Shown here: positions 1-11,400 of the stretch, one piece after another | Position numbering within the stretch: position 1 is the stretch's first letter | Layout: each line of letters begins with the position of its first letter | Assembly (NCBI GenBank): GCA_034401795.1 | Contig: CM067370.1 | Span: 106,123,387 to 106,187,386 of the forward strand | Reading direction: 5' to 3' | DNA from: Chaetoderma sp. LZ-2023a | Taxonomy: Eukaryota > Mollusca > Caudofoveata > Chaetodermatida > Chaetodermatidae | Length of the DNA stretch: 64,000 bases | Program-made: the position numbers and the translations under genes | Notes under the pieces: generated by a model | The model's database searches: none | What the model saw: only the letters and a program-made list of their open reading frames with translations | Told to the model about the DNA's origin: nothing

Positions 1-400
1 AAATTTCGGCCTGATCCCATGAGCGGTTCTGGAGAAGTTATTTTCGTTAAAACTAAGTCAACCAAGATGGCCACCAAACTCTTTGACCAATTAAGTTCCT
101 TTGAACAAATTTGGTTGAGCTCTTGCCCTAGATCATATTTCATGAAATTTCCTTCAATCCCTCAAGCGGTTTCGGAGATTTTTAAAGACGTTTCTAAAAA
201 TTTGCCAAAATCCAAGATGGCCACCGGCCTAATTGGCCGATCGACTTTATTAGAACTAACTTGGATCCCTATGCCCTAAGGATGCTTCCTGCCACATAAA
301 ATTGAAATTGGCCCAGCGGTTCTTGAGAAGTCGCTTAAAGGAAAAGTTGACGGACGGACGGACGGACGGGCAGACAGCTCCACATTTAATACCTTAGGTG
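1..400. repeat. Fragment of a dispersed AAGATGGCCACC element
   Basis: The sequence matches other copies at 986-1760, 2725-3615, 23340-24000 and 24609-25160. Shared landmarks are AAATTTCGGCC, CCAAGATGGCCACCAA, TATGCCCTAAGGATGC and a terminal (GACG)n run at 350-370. There is no reliable ORF. The 86-residue frame inside is repeat sequence. Confidence 0.75.
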
Positions 401-985
401 GTTTTGAGTTTTCACGGTTTTCAGCCATTCTTATGTGGCTACAAAATTTGTCACATTTCCTACAGCCCCAATGTGCCTTATGTGGTTAGTAAAAATCCAA
501 CACAAATTTGCACCTATGTGGTAACGATTGAAAAAGTAAATTGGACACTGCAATGTAGTAAGTAATGTTGTGTGGCGTTTTGGTCAATTGAGAATTTACT
601 TCCAAACTTATGTTAACTTCAGCAATAACGAGCTGCTGTCCTTTGCTCATGCTACATCTAGACATATCTTGTCCCTTGGTAGGACAAGTCATTGTATTGC
701 CAGTAGATTACCCTGCACTCACAACCCCACTACCGCCTTGAAGGTCATGGCTATCAAAATAATTTCAGGTGCCTATGGGTACCATAAACTGTACTCAAGA
801 AGTAATACTCAAACTGCTTTCAAGAAGCCATCTAGAAAATATATCCAAAGTCATCCACAAGTCAAATCCACAATACCATATATCATAAATGAAATTGACA
901 CGATAATCTCGAATGAGAACAAAAGTTAATCCATCATGAGTGCAATCATCTCAAACATGACACAGGAAATTACATGATTATACTA
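401..985. other. Intergenic or 3'-intronic sequence, no assignable gene
   Basis: A 119-codon plus-strand frame (570-929) is present. It has no recognisable domain and no clear promoter or splice context. I see nothing else in this interval. Confidence 0.3.
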
Positions 986-1760
986 TTTAACACAAGAGGC
1001 CCAAGGGTCCTGTATCGCTCACCTGCATCATAGGCATTTCAACCAGAAAGGCCATCAATAATAAGTAGAACCCTACAGAGTTGAGCAGAATTATAACAAG
1101 AAAACAGAAGCCATGTTTCTTTATGTATCAACTACTTTTGAACAAAACTTAATGGCCCTTAGTCCCTTATCATATCTCCCAAATTTCGGCCCAATCCGTT
1201 CAACGATTCTGGATACGAAGTTGTTTTCGCGAAAACTAGATCATTCAAGATGGCCACCAAGCCAATGGACCAATCAGGTTCTCTTGAACAAATTGGTTCT
1301 CCTCCTGCATTAGATGATGTTTCATGAGTTTTGAATCAACCCCCAAGCCGTTTCTGAGGTTTTCAAAGACATTTCCAAAGATTGGCTGGTTTAGCCGGTG
1401 GTCATATTTGATTTTGGCCGATCAGTTCCCTGTGAACAAACTTAGACCTCTATGCCCTAAGGCTGCATTCGGCTAAATATAATTGAAATCGGCCCAGTGG
1501 TTCTTGAGAAGTCGCTTAAAGAATTCCCCATTGCTTTACTATGGGCCCATTGCTTTACTATGGGAGCCTATTGCAGGAAAACAAACCAAGATGGCAGTCA
1601 AACCGTTTATCCAACAGTCTCGAAAGTGTCATATTTGAACTCACCACCCTGATAAGCATATATAGAGCAATTTTCGCAATTAAAATACATCAAATACAAA
1701 AAAAAACCAATATGACCAACAAATGCTAAATTTTGATTGGTTGATGCCGGCCATGTCTTT
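986..1760. repeat. Dispersed AAGAGGCCCAAGGGYCC element, copy 2
   Basis: It begins with AAGAGGCCCAAGGGTCC then TCGCTCACCTG and contains TCAAGATGGCCACCAAG. A 19-bp direct duplication, CCCATTGCTTTACTATGGG, occurs at about 1526 and 1545. The same CCCATTGCTTTA motif recurs near 23,488 in another copy. No coding capacity was found. Confidence 0.7.
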
Positions 1761-1765
1761 TAACA

Positions 1766-2302
1766 TTACAAAATTCCTTTGAACAAATTTGAATGGCCCT
1801 TGGTCAGCTTGGTGTCTGCAAGCAGTAGTCTCACAAGTCGTAGCTCATCTTCATTGCAACTGGCCTTGCGTAGTACATCTAGGATCTTTGAGCATTTAAT
1901 TGTGTCGAAGGCTCGTGACATGTCAATGCCCATTTTGTGGAAGTCCCAGTGTTTGGACATGACTACCGACACAAGCATGCGTTGAGCCCATACAATGGCT
2001 GCGCAGCTGCGTCCGTTTGAAGTCACTTTGACATGATCCGGTGAAGTAATCCATCTTGTCTCGGATGGGGCATAGAGTAACATTGTATAAGATTTTCCGT
2101 ATGCTGTTAAGGAGCACAATGGGCCGCAGATTGGCTGGGGCCCAGGTGGCTTCTCGGGCGTGGGTAGTGCGATAAGGGTGCCCTGGCCTACAGCGTCGAT
2201 GGGAATGTGGTGCATAAACGCCGAATTGATTATGTGTGTGATCGGTTTTGAGATAATGTCACTTGCATATTTGAATAGTTCATTGCTCAATATTACTATC
2301 AT
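1766..2302 (-). pseudogene. Non-LTR retrotransposon reverse transcriptase fragment
   Basis: A 178-codon open frame carries fingers/palm motifs of a LINE reverse transcriptase: GTLIALPTPEKPPGP, a GRSCAAIVWAQRM block and GIDMSRAFDTIK, which is motif A with its catalytic Asp. The YADD motif and the endonuclease are absent, so the fragment is truncated at both ends. It lies directly next to the last visible NAP1L exon (18 bp from its donor), in the same orientation. The relic at 31861-32880 is a relative of the same family (VWAQ, SKHWDF and AFDTIK-like blocks). Confidence 0.75.
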
Positions 2303-2319
2303 ACATGTAAATCACTTAC

Positions 2320-2436
2320 ATCATCATCATCAAGTGCTTCACCGGTAAAATATAAAACTGCCCGTGGTACGATGCGCTCACGAATAAAATGCCCAATCTC
2401 AAAATCAGCAGCTAGTAATGCTTCTGTGTCTTCATC
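2320..2436 (-). CDS. NAP1L1: NAP1L coding exon 12, C-terminal beta region
   Basis: A 117-nt exon, phase 0 at both ends. It encodes [20 protein letters not shown] followed by [19 protein letters not shown], matching [33 protein letters not shown]. It ends in a GAT run directly before GTAAGT. The remaining acidic tail and stop codon must lie left of position 1. No acidic minus-strand exon was found in 1-2319. Confidence 0.96.
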
Positions 2437-5400
2437 CTAAAAGAAATAATTTCAACTTTAATTTTCAGCAATATGTTCATTTGCAGATCAAAACGCGACT
2501 AAGTTTAAAATTTTACCACTGGTATGACTGGTTCGCTTTGTTATCGAGCCGGTCAGTCAGTGGCAAATTTTCAAAAATAGTCTTGTTCTGCAAATGGACA
2601 TTTCTCAAGACCACTGCAGAGGACGATTTTGACTGATATGAGGGTTATAGGGTTACGCCTGTTCAATTCAAAATTCTCATAAGAGAGCGACTATGAACGC
2701 TCATGAACAGTACCAATCTTAACAAGAGGCCCAAGGCCCTGTGGCGCTCACCTATCCCATTAGCATTTGAACCATTTGCATTTAAATAGAGATGGATAAT
2801 TTTCGGAAAGTTCAAGATGGCCACCAAAAGAATTGACTAATTAAAATTATGTATATATGCTCTGAAGGCTACCCACCCAGCTAAGGTTGATTGCAATCTG
2901 TCAAGCGGTTAATGAGGTGTAGGCTTTTAACTGATTTACCAAAACCTTTGGAAAATCAAAGATAGCCACCCAAAAACTGACCACTCAAAATTCTACATCT
3001 AAGATTTGAAGCCTGCTACCATAGGATCCTGCCATACAAGTCTGGTTGAAATTGTCAAAGCAGTTAATGAGTAGCGTTTACAACGAAATCCGAAATGTCC
3101 AATATGGCTGCCAAACACGCTACATTTTGATTGGTCCACTGCGACCATGTTTTTTTATGTATCAACTTCCCTCGAACAAACTTCCATGGCCCTTAGTACC
3201 TAATCATATCTCCCAAATTTCGGCCAAATCCATTCAGCGGCTCAGGAGATGTCGTTTTCATCCAAGATTGTCTCTGAACCATTTGTCCTCCTCTCAAGTT
3301 CCTTTAAAAAAACTTGATTCCGCTCTTGCCCAAGACGATATTTCATGTCTTGAATTGATACCCCAAACGGTTTCGGATATTTTTCAGTTTTAGATGTTTC
3401 CAAAAAAAATCGCTCAAAATCCAATATGGCGGCTGGGCGATTTGGTCGATCAGCTTCGATTGAACAAATTTGGATCTCTATGCCTTTAGGATGCTTCCTA
3501 CCAAATATAATTTTAATTGTTCTAGTGCTTCTTGAGAAGTTGTTTAAAGAAAAACTTGGATGCATGACAGTCGTCATGGCATAAGCTCACTTGGCCTTTT
3601 AGGCCAGGTGAGCTAATAATTATTATTTTGGGATTCCTACAAATCATGGTTCAAGGTGTATAACTTGATTCAATTAAACTTAAAATATGTGCGTCGCTTA
3701 ACTAGAACTGGTCAGGGCATAGCTAGAACTGGATATCTCTATTGCACAATGGTGGCCATTAGATTACAATAGCTAACAATGAAATAAACCTAGAATTGAA
3801 ACACCTTTCATGAATATTAAATCCTTTCATGGTTAACCCTTTCAATGACAAATCCCTGAAAAAACAAATTGTTTAGCATTCTTTTTAAATTCTTTTTCAT
3901 GTATAGCATACAAGTATTCTGTTGAATATTTTGAAACTAATATGATGGAAAGCCATTGTTTCCTAACACAGCGAGGGCTTCCTAAGGCAGCAAGGGCTTC
4001 CAATCATATTAATTTCAAAATATTCCACACCTTTCCTGTTTGTTTACCCTGATAGTGAGGTACGGGAATTAATTGGTGAGTGTTGAAAGCATCACAGTTT
4101 TGCCTAGACAATGTCCATTTGCACGCCATGAGACCATTTTTCAGATTTACCACTGGAATGACTAGCTGGGTTATCAATCTACCGGTAGTCATTCAATTGG
4201 AACATTCTCTAAGTCTTCTCTTGGGCTGCAAATGGACATTTCTCAAGGACAAGGGAGGTTCGAGATGATGTGACAGTGCACTATGGTTAATTTTCCAGGC
4301 GTGGAATAAGCAGATCAAATTCTCCATAATGTAAAACTTACCACTTCAGATTCTTCTCCATCAGGAACTGAAAATAAGATTTGAAATATTAGCTCACCTG
4401 TCAATCATTTCGTACAGAAACATTTATAGATAAGCATAAACAAAGTGATTTAATTAGATTTAAATCATGAAATTATAATATCTCAATTTCAAGAAAGCTA
4501 TACAGAAAATCTGGTTAAAATTTTTAAACTAATTTAACTGGAACATGTTGATGCCAGAGGCAGCAACAGCTCCTAGTCAAATTAGTTTCAAAATCTTGCT
4601 AATATGATAACGATTTTACGACTATAATAACAACCACGTCTCTCTTCACTAGGATAAACTTGTAAACAGTCAGACGCTTGATCTCTTAGCTGTGCGATCT
4701 AGTCGCTGATTTTATCGCTTCTGGTTCGAAATATTTAAAGGGTGATATTAAGAAATATTAGACAAGCATTGGTGAGTGCCATGAGGTATTTTGTTAAGTC
4801 TTAGCCGTCTTCTGAATCACCTATGACCATTAAATGGATAACACTACATATCAGTTACATGACAAATTCCAGCCAATGTAGGAAATAGGCTGAATATTTT
4901 GAAATTATTTTGAATAAAGTGACATTTTTTAGTCAAATCCTCATCAAAATATGCACTGCGTTTGTGAGACATTTGTTTCAAGGTAGACTCTGCAGACATG
5001 ATGCATCAAATTATTTCACATACAGGTAAGAAATAGTTAATTGAACATCTTGACTCTTTATTCCCTGAAATTCCAGTATTTCAATTTCTAATTTTGTTAA
5101 ATAACATTCTCTTCATCTGCAAATGGTCTTGATATTTGGGGGAGATTGTAATTTTCTTGACAAAATTTGTCAATTGACTCTTTAACCGTCAAATTTTCTC
5201 TTAAAAATCAGGCCTGGGGTAAGCTACCTTTAAATGTAACTAGTTACAGTTACATTGGACTATGTCAGTTACAGTTAGTTACTTTTGTTGAGTAATGTAA
5301 TTAGTTACATTTCAGTTACTTTGCATAATGTAACTAGTTACATTTCAGTTACATTGGTTACCTTGTCCGATAATTAATACCACTATAACAACTGATGCAT

Positions 5401-8400
5401 ATTACTGACAGAAACGAATCCGTTTCAGATATAAAATATAAAACCTGTTACAAATTTAACAAGAGTTTTAGTGAAACTCAAGTCTTCAAGATCTGGCCCG
5501 GACAAGAAAATTTTGATGAATTTTAATCTTCCAAGGGAGATAACTCTCACGAATATGCGAGGATTTTGTCGAAAGGAAATCATGAGACTTCGTCTATACC
5601 TAACACATCTTGCCGGCAAAAAATTGCAAGTGTAGGTTCAAAACTCTTCGAGATCTGGGCAGGAAAAGAAAATTTGGACGAATTTTAATCATTCACGGGA
5701 GATAACTCCCGCGAATATACGAACATTTTGCCGAAATGGAATCATGACTCCCGCGAATATGGACAGATTATGCCAAAACAAAATCATGACACTTCGGCTA
5801 TATGTACCACATCTTTCGAAAAAAAATTTGCGAGTGTGGGTTCAAAACTCGAGATTTGGATCATGACTCCCGTGAATATGGGCGGATCATGCCAAAACAA
5901 AATCATGACACTTCGACATCGTTTGGAAAAAAATTTGTGAGGATGGGTTCAAAACAAAGATTTGGCCTGGACAAGACAATTTTGACGAATTTTAATATTT
6001 CAAGGGAGATAACTTTGGCGCATATGGGCAGATCTTGCCGAACCGAAATCATGACACGTCGCCTATACATAACACATCTTCTGAGAAAAAAATTGTGAGT
6101 AGGTTCAAAACTTTTTCGAGATCTGTCCTGGACAAGCAAATCTTGACAAATTTTAAGCTTTCAAGGGAGATAACTCTAGCGAATATGGGCAGATCCTGCC
6201 GAACCGAAATCATGACACTTTGACTATACATACATAACACATCGTCTGAAAAAAAATTTGCAAGTGTAGGTTCAAAACTTCGAGATCTGTCCCGGACAAG
6301 CAAATTTTGACAAATTTTAAGCTTTCAAGGGAGATAACTCTAGCGAATATGGGCAGATCTTGCCGAACCGAAATCATGACACTTCGACTATACATAACAC
6401 ATCTTCTGGGAAAAAAATTGTGAGTGTAGGTTCAAAACTCATCGAGATCTATCCTGGACAAGAAAATTTTGACAAATTTTACTCTTTCAAGGGAAATAAC
6501 TGGCGAATATGGGCAGATCTTGCCAAACCGAAATCATGACACTTCGCCTATACATAACACATCTTCTGGGAAAAAAATTGTGAGTGTAGGTTCAAAACTC
6601 TTCGAGATCTGTCTCGGACAAGAAAATGTTGATGAATTTTACGCTTTCATGGGAGATAACTCTAGCGCATATGGGAGGAATTTGCTGAATCAAAATCATG
6701 ACACTTCGTCTATAGGTAATATATCTGCTGGAAAAAATTTGAGTGTAGGTTCAAAACTCTTCGAGATCTTCTCCGGACAAGAATCAGACGGACGGACAGA
6801 CGCACGGCAAGCGCCATCACATAATACGACCCCGCTTTGCGCGGGCGTATACAAATTAATCTGACTGAATTTTATTGCTGTCATATGCAATAACAAATTT
6901 CAATCAACTTGTTTTCAAAATAATAAGATGCTTTCATCGTAAAAATATGCATACATATTTGTTCCTCTAACCCTTTCAACCACGCAGGTCAGATAACAAA
7001 GACTAATTTGATTAAAAGAAATAATTGGTTGTGTTTTGAAACTAATTTGACTGAAAGCATTGTTGTCATAGGTATCAGCATTTTTCAGTGAAATTATTCT
7101 CAAAATATTCAACCAATTTTCTTAGAACATTGACTTTCTATGATAAGATAATCCACCATCTAACAATATAAGTTTGCAGTGAAATTAGCTTCAAAATGTC
7201 CATCAGCTTTGATGTAAATACAAATTTAAATATTTTGAAAATAGTTTACTACTTTCATAAGTTGCAATGACAAATACATTCCGATCAGATAATCTGCTCA
7301 GTACTTTAAACTAATTTTACTTTCAAAAGCTGTTGCTTCATGTGGCAGCAACAGCTTTTTTCAGGTCGGATTAGTTTCAATCCAGTACACTAATTTCATT
7401 CCACAGGCTTTATAAATTTGTCTGCTAGACCAAAATGGTTGATGGCTTGACTTTATCAATAGCATTGTCCTTTGATTTTTATCAGTACACTTATGTGAAT
7501 TGACATTACATGTAAATTGAGTATAATTGCTGAGCAATGATGTCCTAAGCTGGCCTAATCAATAGCATATAAAGAAAAGAACAGGACATGCTGTTAACAC
7601 ATGCTGTGAAAGATTTTAACTCTTTACAATTCAACATTAGGTGGTTTTAATCCTTTTAACCATTTAACACTAAAGCTGGACAAAACGGCTTTTGTAGTGG
7701 TGTGGAAAAATGCCCATTTCCAGACAAATATAAGATTATTTCTTAAACTTTACCACTGGAACGACTGGCTCAATAACCAAGCCAGTAATTCCATTGGTAA
7801 ATTTTCTAAAATAATCATATATTTGTCTGGAAATGGGCTTTTAATATGAGAAAATTTAAAAAAACAAAAAATTAGAGCTTTAAAAGATAAGTAACTTACT
7901 TCTACAATGATTTAGTAAACAGCTTGTTTCTAAAGTAGCTTAATATAAAAGCTGTATAAGATTTTGATTAAAGCTTGTTGCTGCCTGATACACCAATAAC
8001 ATTCAGTCAGATTATCATTGCTAACAAGCATATTTTTTTAATAATAGCATGTAGTAAATATCACATGCAGATATAGAATAACCCTTTAATTGTCAAGAGT
8101 GTTTAAGGAAATCTAACCTGTACCTGCAAATCTATTTTGCAGGCTACAAGATTAATATTTGAAAATTGACTATTGGACTGACTGACAAATTTAAAAAGTA
8201 TTTATCACGGACGCTTGGAAATAAAGTTGCTGCTCATCAACATCTTCAAGTAAAATTAGCTTCAATATATTCAACAGCTTACCTGAATGATTACATTGAA
8301 ATTGGGATATTGGACAGGCTATACTGCAAATGAAGAGTCGTAATGAATTTGCTGTAAAGTTACTGGGATTTCAGTTACTTTTGCAATGTAACTGGTTACA

Positions 8401-11400
8401 TTTCAGTTACAGTAACTGAAAAAATTCTTCAGTTAGTTACAGTTAGCCCAGCCCTGATAAAAATGCCTACTTGCAGACACAGGGTCAGTAATGAGTCGGT
8501 CGTTCCAGTGCTAAATTTTCAAAAGTAGTCTTCTCTTGGTCAGCAAATGTACATTTCTCAAGACCACTGCAGAAGCCGTTTTCGGCTAATATAAGTGTCA
8601 AAGGGTTTAAAGGTTTACTTGTAAAGTGTGTTTATATACATACCATTTGGGGGATTGAAGAAGTTAAAGAATGAGTCATTCTGTACAGTTTTGGTAACTG
8701 TTCTAAATGTGCCACGCCCTTTATGCTTCTGTTTCTTTTTTATTAGTTTCACTGTAACATCTTTGCCTTTCTTCCAGTCAATAGAACATCTGAGAACAAA
8801 TATGAATTCCACGAAATTAAATATCGCCCCTGTTCTCATCGTCAATAAACACTAAAGGTAAGTGACCTTGACTTCTGACCTTATGACCTCTGTCATCACG
8901 CCGATTCCTAGCAAACAATGTGTTCAAGTCTCGTTCCACTAGGATCAATTAATCCTGAAAAATAAACTGAGAAGTTTTGCTGTTTTAAATGCAATGATTT
9001 AAGACAATATGAAGACTAGCCTAACCCTTTAATGACCCAATTTATTCAAGACAATTTCAAACCAAAAGATTATTTCTGGAAACTTATCACTGCAATGACT
9101 GGATGGCTTGCTTATCCAGTCATTCCAGTGGTAAAATTTGAAAAATATTAATCTCTTGGTCTGCAAATAGACATTTCCCAAAGGTAACTGCAGAAGCAGT
9201 TTTTGGCGAGCTAGAACACGCTAGAATAACAAAATAACATACAAACTGCGTGATATTCAAACACAACAGCGATCTCGCAAAGATGTATCTGATTGGTTGT
9301 TCATGAACTAGACCGTGGGAAAATACATTACTATGCTGAATTTATCAATGAAAATTTACTAAAACGTATTATTTGCTCGCGCCGTTTTGATCAGTGCTAA
9401 TTTATTAACAACGAGCAGCGTTGAAGTCATTATTTTTATTTTTCTGGCTTGTTTTAAGAAATTTCTTTACGAATTAAATCCAATTTAAGTAACGACACCT
9501 AAAAATTATAGTGTTTTAGTTTTTGTAATTCATTTTTCAACTGGCTACACATCGGAAGTTCGCGGAAATAGCTTTTTACACGCATTGTTCACGTGAAGCA
9601 TGGCGAGTAACGAGTCTGCACATCGGGTACTCGGTAATTATCAGAAGCTTTGGAATCGGCTATATTCAATGTCGTGTTATATGTATGTGTATAGGCCTGT
9701 TTTTGCGAGTAACAGACTATACGACTCCAACAGAAATAAAAGCATACAACACTCGCCCGATTTAAATACTCGCAGATTTTGTCTGGACTCTGTTTATCAA
9801 AGCGCTCGACTGCCAAAATAAAATTTACCGTTTGCTGGTCGCACGCATTAATAGCAAGAACAAGCCAGATTGAAAATAGTGCACCCCAATGTCTCAAACA
9901 GCGGGTTATAGTTAGCGAGTCGACCACACCCTTTGACCGATATTCCCGTGAATGATATTACGTCAATAAAAATAGTGACCTAATAAAATCGTGAAACTAA
10001 AGTCATGTTTTTCTTCTCTAAATCAGGAAGCTGATTTATTTATTTTACCTATATTTACCGTTGATTGGAGATGGAAGTGAAAAGGAAATGGAAAAAATTG
10101 TTCTAATTTCGTGGCATACCTCAAGCTCAGATGACGGTATACCGTGGTACCACGGTATTTTTTCATGGTACCGGTACCGTCATGTAAATATCAATACCGC
10201 CCAGCTCTAATGGACAGTATTCACAGTATTTGGAAATGTCAACGGTAACGGTATCGGTTCACGGTATACTGCGGTCCTCACGGTACTACCGTCAGACCGC
10301 CCAGCTCTAGTGGGTGTATAGACATTTCGGCAGCCAACCATTTTCGGCAGCTTAGAGTATATTTTCGGCAGCCCGTTTTCGGCAGCCTATATTAGTGTGT
10401 TTTATTATTATCCCTGTGTTACCTATATGTTACCCTATATCTATGTCCCTTTAACAGAGTCGATATAACAGTAGTATATACTAATACTATACGTGTGTAT
10501 TATATAGTAATAGTATATATTTCTGTTATATCGACTCAGATAGACTGAAATCCATATCTAATTACCACTAATTGCTAGTTGACAAATTTTATTGTTTGTT
10601 TTTCAGCCACTCTAAGAGCAAAACGAACTAAGAGCCAGTTGCTGCGATGAAAGTCAAGCGCCGTGACGAAGATTAGGCATACTGTTGTGACGCTGTGAAA
10701 TATAATTTCATATTATTTTGAAATAAAGACGTAGGCCTATATCGATCATTCTTTAATAAAGTGGTTGGCCTCTAATTATTACAAATTTCAGTTCAATTGC
10801 AATGCAAAAAATTTTAAAAGAAAATTCTAGAATATTTAAGGCGTAACATAATATTTGAAAAGCAGCGCCAATTTGGAAAATCTATGTGTCATGTAATTCA
10901 TGTATCACATAAAAATGAGAATTTTGAAAATAATTTTTCGGGTTGAGACTTGGAGTAGATTTCCTCCAATTTTCGTTAAGATCTACCAAATACCTTATGT
11001 TTGAAGCAAATTTGGAAATGCTCATTAGAAAATATAAATAATTTTGAAAATCCGCAAGAAACTTGTAATGCTACGTCTGTAATGGTCGAAAGATTAATAC
11101 AGACTGACTAACGATCTGAATCACAAGTACGACCAGCAATTGCACGTGCATTTTGATGTTGACGTTGTTCCTGAAAGCTCTCCCTATTGTATTTGTAATC
11201 CGTGTCTGTGTGTATTCCGACCATTGTAATGGTTTCCTGCAATTAAAGCCCATGCTAGCTAGACTCGGCGGGTGATAACAATGTCCTCAGTTTATAATCC
11301 CTGCTGTTATCTTAACGCCAAAAATGTTAAGATGCGATCTCTTGCGTGAATGAACAACACATTTCGCTTGCACAGCAACTACTTTCAGTATGACGTACAT

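Larger units (their letters stand above)
5209..8456. mobile_element. hAT-like non-autonomous DNA transposon, 3.25 kb
   Basis: The left end CAGGCCTGGGGTAA and the right end (reverse complement) CAGGGCTGGGCTAA form terminal inverted repeats. Beside both ends lies GTAACTAGTTAC/CAGTTACATT-rich subterminal sequence (5220-5370 and 8345-8450). The flanks TTAAAAAT (5201-5208) and ATAAAAAT (8457-8464) form an 8-bp target duplication with one mismatch, as expected for hAT. No transposase ORF is present. The element carries a 162-bp satellite array and further foldback copies, and lies wholly in the NAP1L intron between exons 10 and 11. Confidence 0.8.

Noticed and set aside
570..929. 119-codon plus-strand frame
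   Set aside because: No domain, promoter or splice context, and it lies beside dispersed repeats. Kept only as an unassigned interval.
1..2319. Last NAP1L exon with the acidic tail and stop codon
   Set aside because: No minus-strand exon rich in Glu/Asp codons with a suitable acceptor was seen. The gene must continue past the left edge.
5440..6790. CRISPR-like array
   Set aside because: The 162-bp units are repeats without unique spacers, in a eukaryotic genome, and inside a transposon.
9600..9821. Confident plus-strand first exon starting [10 protein letters not shown]
   Set aside because: The ATG context and a GTATGT site are suggestive, but no partner exon or known family could be found. 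Left as low-confidence.
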